A DNA stretch of 64,000 bases from Bacillota bacterium. Its GTDB lineage: Bacteria; Bacillota; Clostridia; Christensenellales; Christensenellaceae. Where the stretch lies: NCBI GenBank assembly GCA_023408315.1, contig JAEYKI010000028.1, positions 62,001 to 126,000 on the forward strand. The letters run 5' to 3'. A program made the position numbers and the translations under genes. Each line of letters opens with the position of its first letter. Position 1 is the first letter of the stretch. The notes below the pieces were generated by a model, which did no database searches, was not told the DNA's origin, and saw only the letters and a program-made list of their open reading frames with translations. Positions 17,048-24,964 of the stretch are shown piece after piece.

Positions 17048-18115
17048 TTATTCTTTGCCAGCAAATATCTGCCCGGACTGCACGCCGTATAACTTTCCTT
17101 CCAGCTTCCTGGCTTCGGCCAGGTTTGCGGTAGTAATAAACGTTTGCATGCCCTTCAGGTTTTTTACAACCCATTCCCTGCGAGCAGGGTCAAGCTCAGA
17201 GAACACATCGTCCAACAGCAATACCGGCATGCGGGCCGTAGAATCTGCTATAATGCGCACCGCGGCAATTTTTGTAGCCAGCATAATCATGCGTATTTGC
17301 CCCTGCGAAGCAAAGAACTTGGATTCCCGGCTGTTAATGGTTACTTCTACCTCGTCCCGGTGCGGGCCTATCATGCATTGCCTTTCCTGCATCTCCCGGC
17401 CCCGCATCCTATCCAGCGCCTGTTTAATCTCTTCTTTGGCAATGGTGGGCGCGTATTTAAAGATAACCTCCTCCCCCAACTCCATGGTGCACAGTACGTC
17501 GCGGATGCTTTGGGTGAGGCGTTCGCAATAGCTTTCCCTGTTTTTCAGTATAATTGCAATATAGCCGCAAAGCTGCTCGTTATAGGCGTCTATTAAAGAT
17601 GCGTTTTTAAATTGCTTTAGCGCTGCGTTTTTTTGTGCCAGCAGCTTTTGAAAATTTTTTAACGCGTCCAGGTAAGAGGGCCGTATCTTGCAAATCTCCT
17701 CATCCAAAAAATGGCGCCTTAGCTGCGGCGCTTCTTTGATGATCTTCAGGTCTTCCGGCGAGAACAACACCACCACCAACGATCGGAAAAGTTCGCTCAT
17801 TTTGCGAACGGGTTCACCGTTTATTTTAAATGCTTTTTTGCGGCCGCGCTGCAGCAGCATCTCTACGCTGCGGGTTATGCCTTCGTCTGTATAAGAAGCC
17901 CGCACATAGGATTCTTCCTGCTCTTCCCGTATGGAATATGCGTCTCTTGCGCACCGGAAAGATTTTCCGGCCGCAATAAAAGATATTGCTTCTATGATAT
18001 TGGTCTTTCCCTGGGCATTTTTGCCTGCAATAATATTAAGGCCAGGGGAAAAATCGCCAATCTCCAACTTCTCATAATTCCGGAAGTTTTTTAAAGTCAG
18101 CGATTTAATTTCCAT
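17048..18115 (-). CDS. recF: recombination mediator RecF
   Basis: SMC-like ATPase that loads RecA at gapped DNA with RecO and RecR. 355 residues. Walker A AGKNAQGKTNI (residues 31-41), signature QGQIRMIMLATKIA and Walker B VLLLDDVFSELD are all present. The start lies only three bases after the dnaN stop. The small S4-domain gene yaaA, which separates dnaN and recF in Bacillus, is absent. Confidence 0.96.
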   Translation of the reverse strand: MEIKSLTLKNFRNYEKLEIGDFSPGLNIIAGKNAQGKTNIIEAISFIAAGKSFRCARDAYSIREEQEESYVRASYTDEGITRSVEMLLQRGRKKAFKINGEPVRKMSELFRSLVVVLFSPEDLKIIKEAPQLRRHFLDEEICKIRPSYLDALKNFQKLLAQKNAALKQFKNASLIDAYNEQLCGYIAIILKNRESYCERLTQSIRDVLCTMELGEEVIFKYAPTIAKEEIKQALDRMRGREMQERQCMIGPHRDEVEVTINSRESKFFASQGQIRMIMLATKIAAVRIIADSTARMPVLLLDDVFSELDPARREWVVKNLKGMQTFITTANLAEARKLEGKLYGVQSGQIFAGKE

Positions 18116-18118
18116 CCG

Positions 18119-19213
18119 TCAGCGGACCTGCACCGGCAGGATCAGATACTGGTACGCATCCCCGCCCGGCTTTACAATCAAACAGGGGCTGATGGGCGAA
18201 TTTAATTGCATCAGTATTTCTTTATCGTCCAGGCTTTTTAATACGTCCAGTATATATTTTGCGTTAAACGCTATGGTCAGATTATCTCCATTCTGAAGCA
18301 CAGGTATATTTTCATCCATATTGCCTATTTCAGAATTGGAGGAAATATTCAATATATTGTCCCTTATTTCCAGTTTTACAAGATTATTGCTTCCCTCTCT
18401 GGCCAATATGGAGGCGCGTTCAACCGCATCGCATAAAAATTCTTTTTCAACCGTAATATCCGTTTTGCTTGCTTTGGGCAATAGATTTCTGTATTTAATG
18501 TATTCTCCTTCCAAGAGGCGGCTGTATACCTCTGTTCCATCCATTTCAAACAGCGCCATGTTCCCATTAATACTAATTTTCACATTTTTTTCTGTATCTT
18601 CCAGTATTCTTGCAATATCCCGCGCCGTTCTGGCCGGAACAACACAGGACGCGTCCATTTCAGAAATGATCTGCTGCCTGCGCACTGCCATTCGGTATCC
18701 GTCCAGCGCTACAATTTCAAGAGCATCTGTTTCCATATGAAACATAATGCCTGTTAAAATTGGCTTGTCTTCCGCCGTTGCTGCGGAAAAGATCGTTTGG
18801 CCAATCATCTCCCGCAACACTTTTTCCTGCACTTTTACTGTCTTGTCCGACCCGATTTCCGGAAATGCAGGAAACTCCGCCGGATTCATGCTTTGCAGGC
18901 ACACTTTTGCATTTAGGCAGCTAATTTCCACTGTGTTTTCTGATACCATATGAAAAGAAACATCGCTCTCCGGGAATTTGCTGACGATCTCGTACAAAAA
19001 CCTGGCTGGAATGGCTGTTTCCCCTTCTTCCAAAACTTCAGCCTGTAGACTGGTTTTAATGGAAATGGATATGTCCGTAGCCTTCAGCGTAATTCCGTTG
19101 CTGTGGCATTGAAACAAAATACATTCCAAAATGGTTTTTTGCATTTTGGAAGTTGCCTTGGCAACAATGTTGATCGCTTTTAAAATTTCACTTTTTGTGC
19201 TGATAAAATGCAT
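18119..19213 (-). CDS. dnaN: DNA polymerase III sliding clamp (beta)
   Basis: Ring clamp that holds the replicative polymerase on DNA. 364 residues in three repeated clamp domains, starting MHFISTKSEILKAINIVAKA and ending LKPGGDAYQYLILPVQVR-like (IVKPGGDAYQYLILPVQVR), the usual C-terminus. The ATG has a GGAGGAG site upstream, which itself lies at the edge of the origin unwinding region. Co-directional with dnaA, 224 bases downstream of it. Confidence 0.97.
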   Translation of the reverse strand: MHFISTKSEILKAINIVAKATSKMQKTILECILFQCHSNGITLKATDISISIKTSLQAEVLEEGETAIPARFLYEIVSKFPESDVSFHMVSENTVEISCLNAKVCLQSMNPAEFPAFPEIGSDKTVKVQEKVLREMIGQTIFSAATAEDKPILTGIMFHMETDALEIVALDGYRMAVRRQQIISEMDASCVVPARTARDIARILEDTEKNVKISINGNMALFEMDGTEVYSRLLEGEYIKYRNLLPKASKTDITVEKEFLCDAVERASILAREGSNNLVKLEIRDNILNISSNSEIGNMDENIPVLQNGDNLTIAFNAKYILDVLKSLDDKEILMQLNSPISPCLIVKPGGDAYQYLILPVQVR

Positions 19214-19221
19214 GGTGCATC

Positions 19222-19278
19222 TCCTCCAATAAAACTTATAGTATAGGCAGAAGCAGTAGTAGTAGGGGGTGTGAAAAA
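19222..19278 (-). other. oriC basal unwinding region: DnaA box, GC cluster, DnaA-trios
   Basis: Read on the dnaA-sense strand: a DnaA-like box TTTTTCACA (19278-19270), a run of C (19269-19265), then CTA CTA CTA CTG CTT CTG triplets (19265-19248), then an A/T-rich stretch up to the dnaN ribosome-binding site. This is the order known for the Bacillus subtilis unwinding element, where DnaA strands load on 3'-GAT-5' trios. Function is inferred from that resemblance. Confidence 0.65.
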
Positions 19279-19319
19279 GTGAAAAAGTCTGTTTTTTCGC
19301 TTTACATCCCTGTTTGCGC

Positions 19320-19522
19320 GGTGCATAATTTGTAGATTAATCTGGAATAAGACTCATTTTCCTGTTGAAAAAATGTGCATACATCCAGTATATGCCTGTG
19401 CGCCGCGAATTATATCCACAATTTTATTCACATGTGTTCATTGTTTTATCCGCATAATCAAATCTTCTATAATGTTTTTAGTTTCAATATTATCCTGCAT
19501 TTCCTGTGTAATTTTATCCACA
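19320..19522. other. DnaA box cluster of oriC
   Basis: A perfect TTATCCACA at 19514-19522 (inside the end of dnaA) and TTATTCACA at 19424-19432. One-mismatch boxes lie at 19412-19420 (ATATCCACA), 19445-19453 (TTATCCGCA), 19374-19382 and 19320-19328 (both inverted). The cluster lies between the dnaA 3' end and the unwinding element. Confidence 0.7.
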
Positions 19523-20847
19523 GCGTAAATTACAGTCGTATGGTCTTTTTTTTCAAAGTATTCGGCTATTTTTGTATAAGGAAGTTCGGTTACGTTCCGC
19601 AGTATATACATGGCAATCTGGCGGGGGTAGGCAACCTCCCTGTTTTTCTGTTTTCCCTTAATCTCTTCCGGCTTGATGCTAAAATGCCTGCACACCATAT
19701 CTATAATATAGGAAGGTGTTAAAACCTTTGGTTTTGCGTCGTTCAGGTAATTTTCCAGCGCCTTTTCAGCCAGAGCCAGGTCTATTTTTCTAATCTTCAT
19801 GCTGTCCCGGTTAAATTCGGCATACATAATCACCTTGCGCAGCGCGCCTTCCAATTTGCGGATGTCCGTTGTAATTTTGCTGGCTATATAATAGTATACT
19901 TCATTTTGTATAGGTAAAAAATTCTCGTCTTTGCGAACGATAAGCTGCGCCTTGCGCATCAAAATGGCCGTACGCGTTTCATAATCCGGCGGTTTGATGT
20001 CCACCGTAATCCCCCATTCAAAACGTGACAAGAGGCGCTGCTCCATTTTCTGCAATTCGTGCGGCGGCTTGTCAGAGGAAATTACAATCTGTTTCCCTAA
20101 TTGGTGCAGCGCGTTGAAGGTATGGAAAAACTCGTCCTGAATAAAATCCTTGCCCGCCAGAAACTGTATGTCGTCCACCAAAAGGATATCCACGTTGCGG
20201 TACCGGTTACGGAACTGCTCGCGCACGTCCACTTCCATTTTGTTATTGGTAACCCGCAGCATGCTGATCAGTTCGTTCATAAACGTTTCGCTGGAAACAT
20301 ATACAATTTTGGCGTCCTGGTTTTTCTCCAGTATATGATTGCCTATCGCGTGGATCAGATGGGTTTTGCCAAGGCTTGGCCCTCCGTACAAAAATAAAGG
20401 GTTGTATGTGCGGCCCGGCGCCTGCGCCACGTTCAGGGCCATCTGGTTTGCAAAGTGGTTGCATTCTCCCACCACAAACGTGTCGAATGTATTGTTGGGA
20501 TCAAGCGGAATATTGCGGTAGCCAATTTTCTTTTTTTCTTCCGTTTCTTCCTTTGCCTTTTCTTCCAGTTTGGTATATTCCGATTCCATTAAAAAATACG
20601 GCGTGATATGCGGATTGGATATATCCAGAATATCCTCGTACGCCATCTGCATGGCGGCCTTGATCTTGTCGCTGTATTTTTCGTTCATCAGGTTTTTTTG
20701 CATCAGGGTGGATACTTCAAAATAAAAGTTATCGCCCTCTTCACGAACAGGCTTTAATTCTTTTATCCATACGTTGAATTGAAAAGTATTTAAGTCTTCT
20801 TCCAAATAAAGAAGCGCGCGTTCCCACAACTGACTGAACAGTTTCAT
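19438..20847 (-). CDS. dnaA: chromosomal replication initiator DnaA
   Basis: AAA+ initiator that binds DnaA boxes and opens oriC. 469 residues: N-terminal helicase-interaction domain (1-80), linker rich in Glu and Lys (90-110), ATPase with Walker A GGPSLGKT (155-162) and Walker B ILLVDDIQFL, and a C-terminal DNA-binding domain with the signature DHTTVIYAVDKI. Walker A keeps the GxxxxGKT pattern but has Ser where most DnaA proteins have Gly. ATG is preceded by GGAGG. Expressed from the promoter at 20881-20909, divergent from rpmH. Confidence 0.97.
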   Translation of the reverse strand: MKLFSQLWERALLYLEEDLNTFQFNVWIKELKPVREEGDNFYFEVSTLMQKNLMNEKYSDKIKAAMQMAYEDILDISNPHITPYFLMESEYTKLEEKAKEETEEKKKIGYRNIPLDPNNTFDTFVVGECNHFANQMALNVAQAPGRTYNPLFLYGGPSLGKTHLIHAIGNHILEKNQDAKIVYVSSETFMNELISMLRVTNNKMEVDVREQFRNRYRNVDILLVDDIQFLAGKDFIQDEFFHTFNALHQLGKQIVISSDKPPHELQKMEQRLLSRFEWGITVDIKPPDYETRTAILMRKAQLIVRKDENFLPIQNEVYYYIASKITTDIRKLEGALRKVIMYAEFNRDSMKIRKIDLALAEKALENYLNDAKPKVLTPSYIIDMVCRHFSIKPEEIKGKQKNREVAYPRQIAMYILRNVTELPYTKIAEYFEKKDHTTVIYAVDKITQEMQDNIETKNIIEDLIMRIKQ

Positions 20848-20880
20848 TTTTTCCTCCGTACCTTGTTTGGCCTAATATGT

Positions 20881-20909
20881 ATCATAGCACAAAAAAAACA
20901 GGGTGTACA
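20881..20909 (-). promoter_or_regulatory. dnaA promoter
   Basis: Minus strand TGTACA (20909-20904), 17-base spacer, TATGAT (20886-20881) with TGC extension, about 35 bases before dnaA. Confidence 0.6.
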
Positions 20910-20999
20910 GGCATAATAAAGCATTTATTGGCTATGCAGACATCCATTATAATGCCATTTTGCCCGCCTGGCAACGGTTCTGCCGGGCCGAGTTTTTTA

Positions 21000-21028
21000 T
21001 TGACACTGGATGTCAAACCTTCTATAAT
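21000..21028 (+). promoter_or_regulatory. rpmH operon promoter
   Basis: Perfect TTGACA (21000-21005), 17-base spacer, perfect TATAAT (21023-21028). The strongest promoter in the window, as expected for a ribosomal protein operon. Confidence 0.9.
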
Positions 21029-21068
21029 ATATTCGTCTATCTATCGATATTGTAAAAGGAGTTAGAAC

Positions 21069-21203
21069 ATGAAACAGACATATCAGCCTAAAAAACGGCA
21101 AAACAGCAAGGTACACGGATTTCGTAAAAGGATGAAAACCGCAAACGGCCGCAACGTACTGAAACGCAGGCGCGCAAAGGGCAGAAAGGTATTATCGGCG
21201 TAA
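21069..21203 (+). CDS. rpmH: 50S ribosomal protein L34
   Basis: 44 residues, starting MKQTYQPKKRQNSKVHGFRK and ending RKVLSA, the standard bL34 sequence and length. Highly basic; binds 23S rRNA. AAGGAG lies seven bases before ATG. First gene of the rpmH-rnpA-yidD-yidC-khpB run, behind the perfect promoter at 21000. Confidence 0.97.
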   Translation: MKQTYQPKKRQNSKVHGFRKRMKTANGRNVLKRRRAKGRKVLSA

Positions 21204-21206
21204 AAG

Positions 21207-21548
21207 TTGATAACCACTCTTAAAAAGAACAAAGAATTTAATTATACTTACCGCAGGGGAGACTCCCGGGCCGCCCGGCATCTGGTGGCCATCGTTGCAA
21301 AAAGCAGTTACGGGGGAATCCGAGTGGGGTTTTCGGTAAGCAAAAAGGTTGGAAAAAGCGTCGTTCGCAACAAAGTGCGGCGGCGCATGAAAGAAGCGTT
21401 TGGGGAATTGCTGCCGAATCTAGCGGGAAACCATTGCATTGTGTTTATTGCAAAAGCGGCCATTGTCAACGCCACGTTTGCACAGATATTGGAAGAGATG
21501 CGGTTTTTAATGAATAAACATGGGCTTTTTGGGGGCGGACAGCGGTGA
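21207..21548 (+). CDS. rnpA: ribonuclease P protein component
   Basis: Protein subunit that aids RNase P RNA in maturing tRNA 5' ends. 113 residues; LKKNKEFNYTYRRG at the start and KVGKSVVRNKVRRRMKEAF (the RNR motif) are diagnostic. TTG start, three bases after the rpmH stop, with no good ribosome-binding site of its own, so translation is probably coupled to rpmH. It overlaps yidD by four bases. Confidence 0.95.
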   Translation: MITTLKKNKEFNYTYRRGDSRAARHLVAIVAKSSYGGIRVGFSVSKKVGKSVVRNKVRRRMKEAFGELLPNLAGNHCIVFIAKAAIVNATFAQILEEMRFLMNKHGLFGGGQR

Positions 21549-21754
21549 AAAAAATACTGATTGCGCTTTTGGATTTTTATAAGGGGGTATTATCACCCTA
21601 TACCGGCGCGCACTGCCGCTTTACGCCCACCTGTTCCGTATATGCAAAAGAAGCTATCGTCAAACATGGCGCATTCAAGGGAACAGGGCTTGCCATATGG
21701 CGCGTCCTTAGGTGCAATCCCTTTTGCAAGGGCGGATACGATCCGGTTCCTTAA
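21545..21754 (+). CDS. yidD: membrane protein insertion efficiency factor YidD
   Basis: 69 residues with LLDFYKGVLSPYTGAHCRFTPTCSVYAKEA, the family signature containing conserved cysteines. GTG start overlaps the rnpA stop (GTGA). A small amphipathic protein thought to help YidC-dependent insertion. Normal position between rnpA and yidC. Confidence 0.93.
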   Translation: MKKILIALLDFYKGVLSPYTGAHCRFTPTCSVYAKEAIVKHGAFKGTGLAIWRVLRCNPFCKGGYDPVP

Positions 21755-21788
21755 AAACAAAAGCTAATCCAAAACTTGGAGGATACGA

Positions 21789-22754
21789 ATGGATTTTTTA
21801 TACAATAACGCCCTGACAACCCTTTTCACCAATATTCTGCACGGCATCAGCGATTGGGGAGTAGGGTATCCTGTTGCAATCATCATCTTAACGGTCATCA
21901 TCCGCTTTGCCCTGTTTGCGGTGGATAAAAAGCAGAGGGATAATTCCAAAAAAATGGCCAAACTTGGGCCGGAACTGCAGTCTATACAAAAACGTTATGC
22001 AAATGACCCGCAGCGCATGCAGCAAAAACAGCAGGAACTGTACCGTAAAATGGGCGTAAACCCGTTTATGGGCTGCCTGCCCGCTTTGATTACGCTGCCT
22101 TTGTGGTTTGCTTTTTTTGGCGCAATGCGTGTGCTGGCGACAGACCAGGTGGTGCAGTTTATGCTTACCGCGGCGCACGACGGTGCACAGTCGGTAACGC
22201 TGCCCAGTTTTTTGTGGGTGCATAACTTCTGGCAGCCGGACGCCGGCTTTGGAATGGGCCCCATACTGCCGGACGCGCATACATTCCTGAGCAACCTGTC
22301 CATGGGTATTTCCGGCGTTCCGCCGCAGGTACTCCATATGCTGCAAAGCCAGGACCTGATCTCCTTCTCTTCCGGCGCAATCGCCGTTGGTTCCAATGAA
22401 GGAGCGGTTTATACCAAACTGGCCGGGGATGTTATTGCAAACGCAGGATTGACCAATTTCCAGAACGGTTGGTTTATCCTCCCCGCATTAAACGGCGTGT
22501 CGCTTTTCCTGCAACAGAAGTTCGGCGGCATATCCGACCTTGGCGCAGCAGGCGGATCCCCGCAGCCGGGACAGGCTGGCGCAAACAAGATGATGCTCTG
22601 GTTTTTCCCGCTCTTTTCCGTATTTATCTGCGTAACGTCACCCGCTTCCTTCGCACTGTACTGGACGGTATCTTCCGCGTACGCGTTTGGGCAGGCAAAG
22701 CTGGTTGACGCGCTGTGGAAAACAAAAACAGTAGAGGTTGCACCCCAAAAATAA
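21789..22754 (+). CDS. yidC: membrane protein insertase YidC
   Basis: Inserts proteins into the cytoplasmic membrane with or without SecYEG. 321 residues; YPVAIIILTVIIRFALFAVDKKQ with SKKMAKLGPELQSIQKRY and a GCLPALITLPLWFAFF segment are diagnostic, the basic Arg at the start of the core lying in TVIIR. No lipobox is present, unlike SpoIIIJ of Bacillus. The periplasmic-side loops between helices look longer than in short Firmicutes homologues (region about 118-225). GGAGG precedes ATG. Confidence 0.95.
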   Translation: MDFLYNNALTTLFTNILHGISDWGVGYPVAIIILTVIIRFALFAVDKKQRDNSKKMAKLGPELQSIQKRYANDPQRMQQKQQELYRKMGVNPFMGCLPALITLPLWFAFFGAMRVLATDQVVQFMLTAAHDGAQSVTLPSFLWVHNFWQPDAGFGMGPILPDAHTFLSNLSMGISGVPPQVLHMLQSQDLISFSSGAIAVGSNEGAVYTKLAGDVIANAGLTNFQNGWFILPALNGVSLFLQQKFGGISDLGAAGGSPQPGQAGANKMMLWFFPLFSVFICVTSPASFALYWTVSSAYAFGQAKLVDALWKTKTVEVAPQK

Positions 22755-22780
22755 GGCAATAATAATAGGAGGGACAGAAT

Positions 22781-23539
22781 ATGGCTGCCCTTGAGGTAAA
22801 AGGCAAAACAGTAGACCAGGCGATATTCAACGGACTTAATGAACTTGGCCTTGGCATAGATGAAGTAGAAATAGAAATACTGCACGACGGCAGGGGATTG
22901 TTTGGAATCGGTAAAAACGCGGTTGTCCGCATGACCCCCCGGTCGGAGATACCGGAAGTTTCGGAAAAGCCAAAGAAATCCGAACCCCGTATATATGAAG
23001 AAGAACCGGCCAGGCAAGCCCCCAGGCCGGAACCCCGGAAAGAAAGGGCCCCCGCCCCAGCGGTTTATGCACAGCCTGTAGCCACCGGCGAGCCCAGTCC
23101 GGCAGAAGGCTTTTTGAACGAACTGTTTGTTAAAATGAGCCTGGACGCAAAATGCGTCACCGTGCAGAATGGCGAAATAGACAAGATTGTAATACAGGGC
23201 AACGACACCGCGGCTTTAATTGGACGGCGAGGCGAAACGCTGGACGCGATCCAGTACCTGACCGGCCTGGTTATGAACCGCGGCAAGCAGGACTATAAAA
23301 AGGTAATGCTGGACACGGAAAACTACCGGGAAAAACGGGAAGAAGCGCTTGTGCGCCTGGCAAACAGGATTGCGCAAAAGGTTGTTAAAACCGGACGCAA
23401 GGTTACGCTGGAGCCAATGAATCCATACGAGCGGCGCATCCTGCATTCCACCCTTCAGTCACACCCCAAGGTGGAAACCGTTTCGGAAGGCGAGGAGCCG
23501 TACCGCCGGGTCATCATACGCATGAAGCGCAGGGGATAA
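22781..23539 (+). CDS. khpB: RNA-binding protein KhpB (Jag/EloR)
   Basis: 252 residues in the standard Jag order: Jag-N (about 1-52), a Pro/Glu/Arg-rich linker, a KH domain with ALIGRRGETLDAIQYL, and a C-terminal R3H domain (ERREEAL through HSTLQSHPKVETVSEGEEPYRRV). KhpB binds RNA with KhpA and influences cell elongation in streptococci. Clear AGGAGGG site before ATG. Last gene before the terminator at 23555. Confidence 0.93.
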   Translation: MAALEVKGKTVDQAIFNGLNELGLGIDEVEIEILHDGRGLFGIGKNAVVRMTPRSEIPEVSEKPKKSEPRIYEEEPARQAPRPEPRKERAPAPAVYAQPVATGEPSPAEGFLNELFVKMSLDAKCVTVQNGEIDKIVIQGNDTAALIGRRGETLDAIQYLTGLVMNRGKQDYKKVMLDTENYREKREEALVRLANRIAQKVVKTGRKVTLEPMNPYERRILHSTLQSHPKVETVSEGEEPYRRVIIRMKRRG

Positions 23540-23554
23540 ACAACCTAAGAAATT

Positions 23555-23587
23555 AAGGCTGTAGCACACCGGTTACAGCCTTTTTTA
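23555..23587 (+). terminator. terminator after khpB
   Basis: AAGGCTGTA (23555-23563) pairs with TACAGCCTT (23574-23582), followed by T residues. No promoter is evident in the 25 bases before mnmE, so mnmE may depend on read-through. Confidence 0.8.
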
Positions 23588-23612
23588 TCGAAAACCGGAA
23601 ACGGGGAATACC

Positions 23613-24962
23613 ATGGAAGATACAATCGTAGCGCCGGCCACTTCACCCGGCGGCGCAATCGCCGTCGTCAGAATGTCTGGCGGCAAATCAAAGGAAATCA
23701 TATCACGCGTGTTTGACAACTACGCCCAAATGTGCCACGCCAAAATGGTACACGGCAGAATTGTTTCGCAGGGCCGCACGGTAGACGAGGTGATGGCGGT
23801 TTGCTTTGACGCGCCCCGCTCTTATACGGGGGAAGACTGTGTGGAAATATACTGCCATGCGGGCGCTTTTGGCGTATACGATATTGTAAGCACGCTTACG
23901 CAAAACGGCGCGCGCGCGGCGCAGCCGGGAGAGTTTACCAAGCGCGCTTTTTTGAACGGCAAAATGGATCTGACCCAGGCCGAGGCGGTTTGCGATTTTA
24001 TTGCGGCATCCTCCGGTGCGGGTGCAAGGGCGGCACAGTCCCAATTACAGGGAACGCTGCGCAAAGCGGTAACAGGTTTTCAGGACAGGCTGGGAGATTT
24101 GATAGCAGAAATAGAGGCGGCGGTGGAATACCCGGAGGATGACCTGGAGTTTTCCATTATTCAGAAAACCGTTCCCTATCTTCAAGAATTGCATCGGGAC
24201 ATTCAAACCCTGGCCGCTTCCTATGAAACAGGCCGCATCATAAAAGAAGGGCTTGCGGTTGCCATCGCGGGCAAACCCAATGTAGGCAAATCCACCCTGT
24301 TCAACGCGCTTGCACAGCGCGACCGTGCGATTGTTTCCCCGGAATCCGGCACCACGCGGGATACAATAGACGCGCCCCTTTCATTGAACGGAGTGGTAAT
24401 CAATCTGCAGGACACGGCGGGTATCCGCAGCACCCAAAATCAAATAGAGGCGCAGGGCGTGGAAAGATCAAAAGACGCTCTCAGGCAGGCGGAACTTACC
24501 CTGTTTGTGCTGGATGGCTCTGCGCCTATGGAAGAAGAGGACTTTTGCGCGTTTCAGGCGGTATCCGGAAGCTGCTTCATACTGCTGAACAAGTGCGACC
24601 TGGCGTGCGCGGTAACAGATCATCAGATTCACGCTGCTTTTGGGGAGCATCCTGTTCTGCGGGTTTCGGGTATAACAGGAAATGGCATTGCGTATCTGCG
24701 CAACGCGTTGTATGATTTTGCGGTGAGAGATAAAACCGCGGCGGAGGGCGTTGTGATCACCAACGTGCGGCACAGGGAACTGTTGCTGTCCGCCGCCGCC
24801 GCCCTTTCGGACGCGCTGGCTGCTCTGGAAACCGGCGTGGATATGGACTGTGTGTCCATAGACCTGTCTGCCGCGTGGGCTTCGCTTGGCGGCGTTACGG
24901 GCAATACGGTTACGGAAGAAATTATAGACAAGATATTCAGCAAATTTTGTTTGGGGAAATAA
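23613..24962 (+). CDS. mnmE: tRNA-modification GTPase MnmE
   Basis: With MnmG makes the 5-carboxymethylaminomethyl group on wobble uridine 34. 449 residues: tetrahydrofolate-binding N-terminus (DTIVAPATSPGGAIAVVRMSG), helical domain, G domain with AGKPNVGKST and DTAGIR, and the C-terminal CLGK with the catalytic Cys. It is followed two bases later by mnmG. Confidence 0.97.
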   Translation: MEDTIVAPATSPGGAIAVVRMSGGKSKEIISRVFDNYAQMCHAKMVHGRIVSQGRTVDEVMAVCFDAPRSYTGEDCVEIYCHAGAFGVYDIVSTLTQNGARAAQPGEFTKRAFLNGKMDLTQAEAVCDFIAASSGAGARAAQSQLQGTLRKAVTGFQDRLGDLIAEIEAAVEYPEDDLEFSIIQKTVPYLQELHRDIQTLAASYETGRIIKEGLAVAIAGKPNVGKSTLFNALAQRDRAIVSPESGTTRDTIDAPLSLNGVVINLQDTAGIRSTQNQIEAQGVERSKDALRQAELTLFVLDGSAPMEEEDFCAFQAVSGSCFILLNKCDLACAVTDHQIHAAFGEHPVLRVSGITGNGIAYLRNALYDFAVRDKTAAEGVVITNVRHRELLLSAAAALSDALAALETGVDMDCVSIDLSAAWASLGGVTGNTVTEEIIDKIFSKFCLGK

Positions 24963-24964
24963 AA

